From Clostridiaceae bacterium (GTDB lineage Bacteria; Bacillota; Clostridia; Peptostreptococcales; Natronincolaceae): DNA of 64,000 bases. The notes beneath the pieces are model-generated. The model saw only the letters and a program-made list of their open reading frames with translations. It did not search any database and had not been told where the DNA came from. Location: positions 62,001 through 126,000 of the forward strand of contig JAHDLO010000001.1 in the NCBI GenBank assembly GCA_018432235.1, given 5' to 3'. Both the position numbers and the translations under genes were made by a program. This document shows positions 32,932-39,556 of this stretch, in pieces; within the stretch, counting starts at the first letter, position 1; each line of letters opens with the position of its first letter.

Positions 32932-33426
32932 ATGGAGAGAATAAAGGATTTTTTACACGACAATACGGATATTTTTGTTGCAATCATCATAGCCCTGGCA
33001 ATGTTTTCAGTTGTAGCTGTCAACTTAGGTGATTGGTTTAAGCTGGATACCAGTATCGAAATGGCAGAGAAAAAAGATAAGGATGCAGATAACACCCCTG
33101 ATAAAGAAGAAGAGGCGCCACCTGTAGAACAAGAGGATGAGACTCTTGTAGATGAGGAACCGGTTGAAGAGAATAAGACAGAGGTAGAAGCACCTCCCGC
33201 TACAGCCATTATCGTTGAGATTATACGTGTTGTGGTGCCTGACGGAACTCCTGGAATAGGCATTGCCAATATTTTAAAGGAAAAGGGCCTCATATCCGAT
33301 ACCGCTGAGTTTGTAAAGGTAGCTGAAGAATTGAATTTAGGCACTAAGTTAAAGTCAGGAGCCTTTGACATACCATCAAATGCTACCATAGAGGAAATTG
33401 TAAAAACAATTGCCAAACAAAGATAA
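32932..33426 (+). CDS. Membrane protein with YceG/MltG-like LysM-type domain, catalytic part absent
   Basis: ATG at 32932 with AAAGGA upstream (an earlier ATG at 32872 would add a 20-residue unlikely leader). One membrane segment (residues 18-33, VAIIIALAMFSVVAVNL) is followed by an acidic Pro/Glu linker of about 60 residues (EKKDKDADNTPDKEEEAPP). Then comes VEIIRVVVPDGTPGIGIANI with LKEKGLISDTAEFVKVAEEL and LKSGAFDIPSNATIEEIVK, the LysM-like N-terminal part of YceG/MltG proteins. MltG cuts nascent glycan at the membrane, but its lytic domain with the catalytic Glu is missing. A short relative, likely a peptidoglycan-site anchor or regulator. Confidence 0.7.
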   Translation: MERIKDFLHDNTDIFVAIIIALAMFSVVAVNLGDWFKLDTSIEMAEKKDKDADNTPDKEEEAPPVEQEDETLVDEEPVEENKTEVEAPPATAIIVEIIRVVVPDGTPGIGIANILKEKGLISDTAEFVKVAEELNLGTKLKSGAFDIPSNATIEEIVKTIAKQR

Positions 33427-33433
33427 TATACAT

Positions 33434-33464
33434 AAAATCAGAAGGGAGAGCCCTTCTGATTTTT
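33434..33464 (+). terminator. Intrinsic terminator of the YceG-like gene
   Basis: AAAATCAGAAGGGAGAGCCCTTCTGATTTTT: perfect stem ATCAGAAGGG with CCCTTCTGAT, loop AGAG, followed by TTTT. It begins 8 bp after the stop at 33426. Confidence 0.9.
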
Positions 33465-33477
33465 CATTTATATATGT

Positions 33478-33585
33478 GAGGAAATTGCATAATGCTGCGT
33501 TGTCGTCAATCACCATAGCTACTACTATGCCTCAATCCTCCGCCTTGCAGCGTGAAAATTAATCCTGCGTCATTTATCCAAATAT
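33478..33585 (-). repeat. Repeat family A, copy 2 (divergent)
   Basis: Read on the minus strand, this stretch has CTGCAAGGCGGAGGATTGAG, then TGGTGATTGACGACAACGC and AGCATTATGCAATTTCC, which line up with the core of copy 1 (23288-23443) and copy 3 (53555-53700). Ends are less clear than in copy 1. It is followed directly by half of a family B element. Confidence 0.55.
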
Positions 33586-33599
33586 CAACAGGTCAGCAC

Positions 33600-33660
33600 A
33601 CTAGGCAATGCGCGATAAACTTTCAACCTTGTATAAACTAGAATATGTATGCACTCCAAT
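33600..33660 (-). repeat. Repeat family B, half copy
   Basis: Minus strand reads GGAGTGCATACATATTCTAG, then TTTATACAAGGTTGAAAGTT and TATCGCGCATTGCCTAG, matching the left end and flank of the family B element at 28694-28755. The right half and its inverted repeat are missing. Confidence 0.6.
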
Positions 33661-33664
33661 GTTA

Positions 33665-34333
33665 TTATACAAATTTCTCATGTAATTTATTTACAAATAA
33701 TTCTGTCATGGATTTTAGATAAAAGTCTGCAGTGGACTTTAATTCCTCCTGATGCCGATGGGAGTATTCATCATACAGACCTACAACAGTCATACCCGCT
33801 GACTTAGCCGACATTGCCCCCGCCACAGTGTCTTCAAAGGCAATTATTTTCTCCGGCATAATTGAAAGCTTCTCCGCCGTTTTTAAATAGACATCCGGGT
33901 GGGGTTTGCCCCTGTCAACCTCACAGGAGGTTACGATGACCTCGAAATATTTGTCTATTTGATGCTGCTGTAGAACTGCTGTCAGCAGCTCTCTTGAACA
34001 GCTGGTGGCAAGTCCTATCTTAATATTGCGTTCCTTGAAATAATTTAAGAGCTCCAACGCCCCCGGCTTCAACAGCACCTCATGGCTATAGTAGTCAACA
34101 GCCATACGTATCCATAGGGCCTTTATCTCTTCCACCGACTCTTTAAGCTGAAAGGTATCCTTAAAATATCCTGCTGTTTCAGTAAAGCTCATACCGGCTG
34201 TTACTACGCCAATATCCTCCGGAACCGTCAAACCCCTCTGTCCTAAAAAATCTAAATCTATCTTCTCCCATACCCACATTGAGTCCACCAGTGTTCCGTC
34301 TAAATCAAAAATTGCGCCATCGTATTTATGCAA
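33665..34333 (-). CDS. HAD-superfamily hydrolase (beta-phosphoglucomutase-like)
   Basis: 222 aa. Motif I (DGAIFDLDGTLVDSMWVWE) gives the nucleophile and proton-donor Asp pair. The cap has DFLGQRGLTVPEDIGVV, motif II is IGLATSCSRELL, and motifs III/IV are RGKPHPDVYLKTAEKL with IIAFEDTVAGAMSAKSAGM. Phosphosugar or mutase substrates are typical of this subfamily (GPH/PGMB type). ATG start overlapping a weak ribosome site. No sugar gene beside it fixes the substrate. Confidence 0.88.
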   Translation of the reverse strand: MHKYDGAIFDLDGTLVDSMWVWEKIDLDFLGQRGLTVPEDIGVVTAGMSFTETAGYFKDTFQLKESVEEIKALWIRMAVDYYSHEVLLKPGALELLNYFKERNIKIGLATSCSRELLTAVLQQHQIDKYFEVIVTSCEVDRGKPHPDVYLKTAEKLSIMPEKIIAFEDTVAGAMSAKSAGMTVVGLYDEYSHRHQEELKSTADFYLKSMTELFVNKLHEKFV

Positions 34334-34355
34334 TTGATATCCCCCTTTGTAAAAT

Positions 34356-35069
34356 TTATTCTAAGTCATCTAGTTCATGTATCCTATTGTATTTGTCCCT
34401 GCTTTCACGGGTGTATTCATTGAGCTTAATCAGATTAACCCGCCATAAATATATCACGTATGGGATAAATAACAGCATTAGCATTGGTATTTTTGCCATT
34501 AATATAAAGTTAAACAATCCATGTAATAGTAGTGGGATCAAAAGAGATCGTGAATGGTATACTTTACTTTCCTTTTCATTAGACGTAAACTTCGCAAGGG
34601 AAAGATAATACCCCATTGTAACCGCAAATAGCGTATGTGCCGGTACTGAAAGTAGTCCCCTCATAACAGCCACATAGTAATTTCCAGTGTATCTGAAAAC
34701 AACATACATTATATTTTCAACAGTAGCAAAGCCCAGAGCGGAGAATACAGCATAGACTATACCATCCAGCTTTTCGTTAAAGCTTTTGTCGTTAAATGCA
34801 CCATACAGCACCACAGCCCTCTTGAAATATTCTTCCGTAAGCCCCGCAACGATAAATGCAGTATAGGCGATACCCAACACGCCACTAAAAACATTTATTC
34901 TAAGCAGCAGCTTTTCAATATATAGAACCGGTATAACCGAAAGAGCACCCAATATAAACATTTTCATAAGCAAGTATAGGGGCTCTCTATCGTAGCGATC
35001 CACTAAATATATGCCCATACCTAGCGCGATACCCGGAGTTACGGCAATAACAAATAATCGAGTAATCAT
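34356..35069 (-). CDS. PrsW-family intramembrane protease
   Basis: 237 aa, seven or eight membrane segments. VAGLTEEYFKRAVVLYG carries the EExxK motif of PrsW, followed by AVFSALGFATVENIMYVVF, GLLSVPAHTLFAVTMGYYL (the His of the third motif) and LLHGLFNFILMAKIP, which is the H-x-x-N/F region. The family includes B. subtilis PrsW, which cleaves the RsiW anti-sigma factor. No sigma/anti-sigma pair lies nearby, so the substrate is unknown. ATG start with a modest AGGAG. Confidence 0.87.
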   Translation of the reverse strand: MITRLFVIAVTPGIALGMGIYLVDRYDREPLYLLMKMFILGALSVIPVLYIEKLLLRINVFSGVLGIAYTAFIVAGLTEEYFKRAVVLYGAFNDKSFNEKLDGIVYAVFSALGFATVENIMYVVFRYTGNYYVAVMRGLLSVPAHTLFAVTMGYYLSLAKFTSNEKESKVYHSRSLLIPLLLHGLFNFILMAKIPMLMLLFIPYVIYLWRVNLIKLNEYTRESRDKYNRIHELDDLE

Positions 35070-35109
35070 AGTAGTCTCCTTTCATTTCATCGGAAAGTTC
35101 TTTTTATTT

Positions 35110-35260
35110 CCTATGAAATAGGGGGTTGTTAAGGGGGTTTCCCCCTTATTAAAATAAGGAGGATACAGCGAAGCGTCCTAAGGAACGCATGGGTTCCTTT
35201 GGAAAACAAAAGTGGTGAAGCCGCTTTTGTTCCAAGCTGACATGCTGCCCTTAAAAGCTT
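35110..35260. repeat. Cluster of tandem inverted repeats (hairpins) in the 35070-35424 intergenic stretch
   Basis: Three hairpins in series: AAGGGGGTTTCCCCCTT at 35131-35147; AAGGAAC with GTTCCTT at 35180-35199; ACAAAAGTGG with CCGCTTTTGT at 35206-35230. The stretch is GC-richer than its surroundings and contains no coding frame. It could be a structured element or palindromic repeat insertion. Apart from the terminator at 35397-35420, I see nothing else in this gap. Confidence 0.5.
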
Positions 35261-35396
35261 TTTCTTTATTAGTATTGTAGATTACAAGTCAACTATCCCT
35301 TTTATATCATACCTTATATTTACAAAAGTTTTAAGGCCAATTTTTTCACAAAGCTGCAGAAATTTTTTGAAGGGGCTGTTATGTGCTTAAATCCTG

Positions 35397-35420
35397 TAAA
35401 AAAGGATGCCTAAGCATCCC
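35397..35420 (-). terminator. Intrinsic terminator after the oxidoreductase gene
   Basis: On the minus strand GGGATGCTTAGGCATCC forms a stem-loop followed by TTTTTTACAGG. It starts five bases after the stop at 35425. Confidence 0.85.
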
Positions 35421-35424
35421 TACG

Positions 35425-36006
35425 CTATAGCGCATTTATCAAATTTTCAACATCCTGAAGCATTTGATTTCTAATAAGATCATCGGTTTCTGGTACTTCA
35501 GAGAGGTTCCTGTAGGTTACATTTGTAATGCCACAATAGTTAAGTATGCCCTTCACAGCGATATCCTCCATAGCCTTTGCCAGACCCAGACTATTCATTT
35601 TCTCCAGTGTCATAGCTGAGGTTGAGAATATGAAAGCCTGCTTATCCTTTAAGAGTCCCTCATGGCTGCCGTCGGTCTTGTATGTGAAGGCAAAGCCCTC
35701 CGTAAGTACCCTGTCAAACCATCCCTTAACTATAGCAGGAGGACCGCTCCACCACACAGGATATATCAATACTATAGCCTCTGCCCAACCTATATCTGAA
35801 TGCTCAAGGGCAACATCATCACTGACGGTTTTACTGGTCATTTTTATAAAATCACCCATTGACAGCATAGGATTGAAATTAGAATCATAGAGGTTCTTAA
35901 CGATAAATTCATAGCCCTTCTCTGTTAGCTTGTTTTTTATCTTATTTAGTATTAATCCATTGAAGCTGTCGGGATTTGGATGTCCAAAAATAATAAGTAC
36001 CTTCAT
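35425..36006 (-). CDS. NAD(P)H-dependent flavodoxin-fold oxidoreductase (KefF/NQO-like)
   Basis: 193 aa. It begins LIIFGHPNPDSFNGLILNKI (flavin phosphate site), then IVLIYPVWWSGPPAIVKGWFDRVLTEGFAFTY, the signature of KefF and MdaB-type quinone or azo reductases, and FIFSTSAMTLEKMNSLGLA. An FMN-dependent reducing enzyme using NAD(P)H; the acceptor cannot be read. ATG start with GGAGAG upstream. Confidence 0.9.
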   Translation of the reverse strand: MKVLIIFGHPNPDSFNGLILNKIKNKLTEKGYEFIVKNLYDSNFNPMLSMGDFIKMTSKTVSDDVALEHSDIGWAEAIVLIYPVWWSGPPAIVKGWFDRVLTEGFAFTYKTDGSHEGLLKDKQAFIFSTSAMTLEKMNSLGLAKAMEDIAVKGILNYCGITNVTYRNLSEVPETDDLIRNQMLQDVENLINAL

Positions 36007-36070
36007 TAGCTCTCCTCCATTATATTTTTTTCAATATTATTATGAGCTAATAAAAGTAACCTTAGTCCAA

Positions 36071-36493
36071 TTATCTGTTTTTTCCCTCCAATACCTCTGC
36101 TCTTTCATTTGCCTTCTGTATAAGGGCTGATTTATATACGATATGACGTTCCTGCTTGCCAAAAGCAATCTCTCCAAGCTCATCATGGCAATATGTTTCA
36201 AAAAATAATACATTTCCCTCGATTTTAGTCAATTCTGCCTTTACAGTTACTGTCATCCCCTGCAATGTTGGACTTTCATGGATAAGCTCCAGCTTCTTAG
36301 CCACTGAAATATAGCCATCGGGAACATTGTACCCCACCAGAGCAACAGCAGCCTCGATCATCATGGTTATTAGAGCAGGTGTAGAAAGTAGGGTTTCAAT
36401 GCCACTCCTGCCGAAGCTTACGGTTGTATCCTCATAGGCAACCTTTTTCTGAAGAGTATAGGTCATGCCTTCCTTTAAATTAATATCCAGCAT
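36071..36493 (-). CDS. Hotdog-fold thioesterase (FlK-like)
   Basis: 140 aa. The pattern LKEGMTYTLQKKVAYEDTTV, then STPALITMMIEAAVALVGYNVP, YISVAKKLELIHESPTLQGMTVTVKAELT and FETYCHDELGEIAFGKQERHIV, matches the fluoroacetyl-CoA-type thioesterase family. The residues T42/E50/H76 of FlK appear as T-E-H-like residues in the MIEAA and ELIHES segments. It probably hydrolyses a short or branched acyl-CoA. Substrate unknown. Confidence 0.82.
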   Translation of the reverse strand: MLDINLKEGMTYTLQKKVAYEDTTVSFGRSGIETLLSTPALITMMIEAAVALVGYNVPDGYISVAKKLELIHESPTLQGMTVTVKAELTKIEGNVLFFETYCHDELGEIAFGKQERHIVYKSALIQKANERAEVLEGKNR

Positions 36494-36638
36494 AAATACG
36501 CCTCCTTTAGTTAACTTTATATATGTATACCTAAATTATGGCTTAATTATCAAATTTTATTAAATAAATTCGATTAAAATATCATGATCTTGATTTAGTC
36601 CCGATATGAGGAGATGTGATATTTTGAGAAGCAAATAT

Positions 36639-36669
36639 AAGGCTTAGTCCCGTTGAAGGAATAAGCCTT
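36639..36669 (-). terminator. Probable terminator after the MFS gene
   Basis: On the minus strand AAGGCTTATTCCTTCAACGGGACTAAGCCTT pairs AAGGCTTA with TAAGCCTT plus TCC with GGA, followed by ATATTTG. The U tract is weak. Confidence 0.55.
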
Positions 36670-36708
36670 TATGCTTTGTTTAACATTTAGATTGTCAGGC
36701 ATATACAT

Positions 36709-37950
36709 CTATTCTTCAAGAGTAGTATCCCGATTGATAGGCCATCCTGCTGCCACAAGAGGACGATTTCTAACAAGCATTATGCCCAGAATTACGATAA
36801 GGGCTCCTGTGCTCAGTAAAATCACTTCAATTTTTATAATATCTGCCAAAGGACCGAATATCAGCATTCCTATAGGCATCATAACACTGTTAATCATACC
36901 TAAAACACCAAAAACTCTTCCCATAAAAGCCTCCTCAACCCTTTCTTGAAGGAGAACTGTTGAGGGTGTATTGAAAAAGGGCATTACGATTCCCCATATC
37001 CCCATGAACAGCAGGTATAAGGAGAATAGGGGTACCCAGCCAAGGATAATGGTGCATAAGCCCATCACAATAGCTGAAAAGGCCATAGTATGGATTCTGT
37101 TTTTAAAGCCCCCCCAAGAGGCCATAACGACACCGCCCAGCATCATGCCTACCGCAAAGGTTATCTCTATAGCCGTCAGCCGCCATACATCCTCACCGAA
37201 GCTGCGGGCAACCTGTAGCGGAGTAAGAAATGCCACCGGTGAAACCAAAATGAAAAATAGTGCGCAGAATTGGAAAAATCTCATTATATAGTCGTTTTTT
37301 CTAATATAGGCAAAGCCCTGCCCCAAATCTGCGAAATAGCTGATGGCTTGTGCTTCCTTAGCCTTTTCATGAGTGGGCACGTTGAGAAAAAACAGTAAAA
37401 TGGCAATGGCAATAGCAGCTGTTACAACATCAATAAAGAATATAACCTCTATTGTTGACATGGTCAGCAGAGCACCACTCAGCATGGGAGAAACCAGCAT
37501 CACCATAGACTGAATACTACCGTTGATGGCATTTACCCGAGTTAACTGCTCCTCTGGCACGATCTGGGGAATCAATGCCCCCACTGCGGGAGTTTGTACG
37601 CCTGCCCCCACAGCCCTGACAGCCGATGCTATAAATAGCATCCAAATAGAATAATGCCCCTGTAGGAATAGAATTGCTAAAATCAAAGTAGCCACAGCAA
37701 TCATGGCATCTGCTAGGACGATCAGCAGCTTTCTATTATATCGGTCAGCCCAAACGCCTGCAAAGGGCGAAAGAAAAAAAGTAGGTAAAAATCCGCATAT
37801 AATTGATATCGTCATCATAATCCCCGACTGAGTTGTCAAGGTAATATGCCACATGATGGCGTATTGCACCAAAGAAGAGCCAAATATTGAAACAATCTGG
37901 CTGGCTAAAAATAGAATAATGTTCTTTTTCCAGTGAATTTTGTTGTCCAT
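36709..37950 (-). CDS. MFS-type exporter (MFS_3, Mef/EntS-like)
   Basis: 413 aa with 12 predicted membrane helices. Loop 2-3 reads AGVWADRYNRKLLIVLADAM (the G-x-x-x-D-R-x-x-R-K loop of MFS). The first helix region is LFLASQIVSIFGSSLVQYAIMW, characteristic of Mef-type macrolide or enterobactin exporters. A second D-R-x-x-R-like loop is absent, as usual for this branch. Substrate unknown; small drug or siderophore export is the family norm. ATG start with weak AAACCTACATG context. Confidence 0.86.
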   Translation of the reverse strand: MDNKIHWKKNIILFLASQIVSIFGSSLVQYAIMWHITLTTQSGIMMTISIICGFLPTFFLSPFAGVWADRYNRKLLIVLADAMIAVATLILAILFLQGHYSIWMLFIASAVRAVGAGVQTPAVGALIPQIVPEEQLTRVNAINGSIQSMVMLVSPMLSGALLTMSTIEVIFFIDVVTAAIAIAILLFFLNVPTHEKAKEAQAISYFADLGQGFAYIRKNDYIMRFFQFCALFFILVSPVAFLTPLQVARSFGEDVWRLTAIEITFAVGMMLGGVVMASWGGFKNRIHTMAFSAIVMGLCTIILGWVPLFSLYLLFMGIWGIVMPFFNTPSTVLLQERVEEAFMGRVFGVLGMINSVMMPIGMLIFGPLADIIKIEVILLSTGALIVILGIMLVRNRPLVAAGWPINRDTTLEE

Positions 37951-38136
37951 GTAGGTTTATTTCCTCCGTTTCTTACTTTAAGTAATCTAAAGCTCTTCAT
38001 CAAATGCTTTTTGGCAGCTACATATTCCTTTGCATTGCTATGTAGTTCTTCATATTCCTATGATTTTTGTTCAAGAAGCTTAGAATGACAAGATTTATAC
38101 ATATTAGCTATCTCCCTTTTCAATAAGTTAAAATTC

Positions 38137-38164
38137 GAGGGAGATAACAGATGCTATCTCCCTC
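38137..38164. repeat. Perfect hairpin in the 37951-38455 gap
   Basis: GAGGGAGATA and TATCTCCCTC form a ten-base perfect stem around an eight-base loop; a further GCTATCTCCC half arm lies 30 bp left. The remaining 500-bp gap holds family C copy 1 and no convincing gene. It may act as a terminator for either strand, but the U tracts are poor. Confidence 0.4.
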
Positions 38165-38269
38165 CATTTTAAAACGCCCCACTTACTGGCAGGGGTTAGC
38201 CCTTTATTTAACTATATTATATACTAAATTCTATACTTTGAAAACTATTTGGTTACTAATATTTTGATG

Positions 38270-38336
38270 TGCCACTGGGACGCTTTGTTTGGCACGTTTT
38301 TGATCGGCGTGCCAAACAAAGCGTCCCAGTGGCACT
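38270..38336. repeat. Repeat family C, copy 1 (67-bp perfect palindrome)
   Basis: 28-bp arms (GTGCCACTGGGACGCTTTGT + TTGGCACG and its exact complement) around an 11-bp loop TTTTTGATCGG. The same loop and arms recur at 38662-38745. Arms share the motif GACGCTTTGTTTGGCA with 50944-51180 and 52248-52404. REP-like elements of this sort are usually dispersed by REP-associated tyrosine transposases; none is in the window. Confidence 0.8.
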
Positions 38337-38455
38337 ACTATATTATCTAAATTTTGACAACATACTGTTCAATTATGGTTATTTATGATATAATTGGTAA
38401 TGTAATCCAATTTGCTTCATCTATGATGCAATATAATATTCAGGGAGGTTTTAAT

Positions 38456-38647
38456 ATGTATCAGTATAAATTTTTGGAAATAAGGACAAAGATTGGTCTA
38501 ACTTTCCATTTTGAAGGATTTAAGGAACTTATTGAAGAACATGCCTTAGAAGGTTGGCGCTTTGTTACGGCAATACCAGTAGAGAGTCAAGGAGCAGGAT
38601 GGATTTCGGCTCTTAGCTTAGTTTTTGAGAAAAACATGAGGGAGTAG
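38456..38647 (+). CDS. DUF4177-type protein, 63 aa
   Basis: Start at 38456, preceded by AGGGAGG six bases upstream (an earlier in-frame ATG at 38354 would add a long unlikely leader). The sequence YQYKFLEIRTKIGLTFHFEG, then FKELIEEHALEGWRFVTAIPV, matches DUF4177 (YkuJ-like) proteins: E-G-W-x-[FL]-V followed by a last strand LSLVFEK. Function unknown across the family. It is bracketed by two family C palindromes. Confidence 0.72.
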   Translation: MYQYKFLEIRTKIGLTFHFEGFKELIEEHALEGWRFVTAIPVESQGAGWISALSLVFEKNMRE

Positions 38648-38661
38648 TACATTTGCTTGAA

Positions 38662-38745
38662 CGTGCCACGGGGACGCTTTGCCACGGGGACGCTTTGTTT
38701 GGCACGTTTTTGATCGGCGTGCCAAACAAAGCGTCCCCGTGACAC
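38662..38745. repeat. Repeat family C, copy 2
   Basis: GTGCCACGGGGACGCTTTGC repeats its first part once, then continues to GTTTGGCACG, the same 11-bp loop as copy 1 and the complementary arm ending GTCCCCGTGACAC. It lies 15 bp after the DUF4177 stop and just before the HTH gene stop (38755), so it could serve as a shared terminator. Confidence 0.8.
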
Positions 38746-38754
38746 ATTTTGAAC

Positions 38755-38946
38755 TTATTCTAAAAAGAAAATATCTTCAACGTGTAGGCTTAATAGTTTA
38801 GCGATCTTCATTGCTAATTCTAAAGTAGGGTTGTACTTATCATTTTCTATAGCGATAATTGTCTGGCGACTTACCCCCAATTGAACCGCCATATCTTCTT
38901 GTCGTAATCCAGCTTGCTTTCTTAGTTGCTTTATATTGTTTTTCAT
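38755..38946 (-). CDS. Cro/C1-type helix-turn-helix regulator, 63 aa
   Basis: A pure HTH_3 domain: MKNNIKQLRKQAGLRQEDMA, then VQLGVSRQTIIAIENDKYNPTLELAMKIAKLLSLHVEDIFF. The recognition helix SRQTIIAIE is intact. It lies 12 bp from the membrane-protein gene 38959-39291. Small HTH/membrane pairs of this type (yvaD/immR-like) often autoregulate; the promoter at 39316-39371 carries paired repeats. Confidence 0.88.
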   Translation of the reverse strand: MKNNIKQLRKQAGLRQEDMAVQLGVSRQTIIAIENDKYNPTLELAMKIAKLLSLHVEDIFFLE

Positions 38947-38958
38947 AGAACCTCCAGC

Positions 38959-39291
38959 TTAATTAGTACTTATTAACAGGTAGGAGCCAATGGATATAAG
39001 AATAGCAATAGTTGCAATAACAGCGATAATACGCCATAAGATTCTATTTGGCTCTTTATACTCCTCATCGTCAGAAATCATTTTTCTTTTCATAACCATT
39101 TCCGAAAATCCTTGAACACATAGCGTTACCAATAATATCAGCGTAGGCAAAGAATTATACGAGCCGCTATTAAAAAGATATTCCCAGCTTTCATACAAAG
39201 TCCAAATCGCTAACGCAAACACTGCCGTCTTGAAACCAAATTCTTCTGAACGCAATCTAATGTTTCTGTCCATCTCGTCCATTTTTTTCAT
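38959..39291 (-). CDS. Membrane protein paired with the HTH regulator (DUF6773-like)
   Basis: 110 aa, three hydrophobic segments: residues about 20-34 (AVFALAIWTLYESWEYLF), 46-58 (LPTLILLVTLCVQGF) and 88-106 (IIAVIATIAILISIGSYLL). The pattern with 'MKRKMISDDEEY' in the loop resembles DUF6773/DUF3796-type proteins that sit next to Xre regulators. ATG start with AGGAGG upstream. First gene of a two-gene unit with the regulator. Confidence 0.68.
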   Translation of the reverse strand: MKKMDEMDRNIRLRSEEFGFKTAVFALAIWTLYESWEYLFNSGSYNSLPTLILLVTLCVQGFSEMVMKRKMISDDEEYKEPNRILWRIIAVIATIAILISIGSYLLISTN

Positions 39292-39315
39292 TATTACACC
39301 TCCTAAAATGTAAAA

Positions 39316-39371
39316 AGTTCTTTACATTTTTCATTATAGCATAGCATCTGCAAATGTCAAGAGTTCTTTAC
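39316..39371 (-). promoter_or_regulatory. Promoter and probable operator of the membrane-protein/HTH pair
   Basis: On the minus strand -35 TTGACA (39355-39360) and -10 TATAAT (39333-39338) are separated by 16 bp. Two copies of GTAAAGAACT lie at 39362-39371 (just upstream of -35) and 39316-39325 (just after the start). This spacing, with one site over each side of the polymerase, suits autorepression by the HTH protein. Confidence 0.7.
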
Positions 39372-39485
39372 TTTTTTTGTTTGGTAGTATTATTTTGATA
39401 TAAATATGATATATCTACTCGTATTGCTAAAGGAAAATGCTCAGTAAAATGTAATAGGGTGAAATAAACAGCTGGGAAAAGAAAT

Positions 39486-39535
39486 AAAAACCACTCTTCT
39501 CTGATAAAGGTAACTTATCAGTAAAGAGTGGTTTT
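39486..39535 (-). terminator. Intrinsic terminator of the flavin reductase gene
   Basis: On the minus strand AAACCACTCTTTACTGATAA and TTATCAGAGAAGAGTGGTTT pair over about 20 positions, followed by TTATTTC. It begins 22 bp after the stop at 39557. Confidence 0.85.
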
Positions 39536-39556
39536 ATGAGAATCGATTTTATATAA

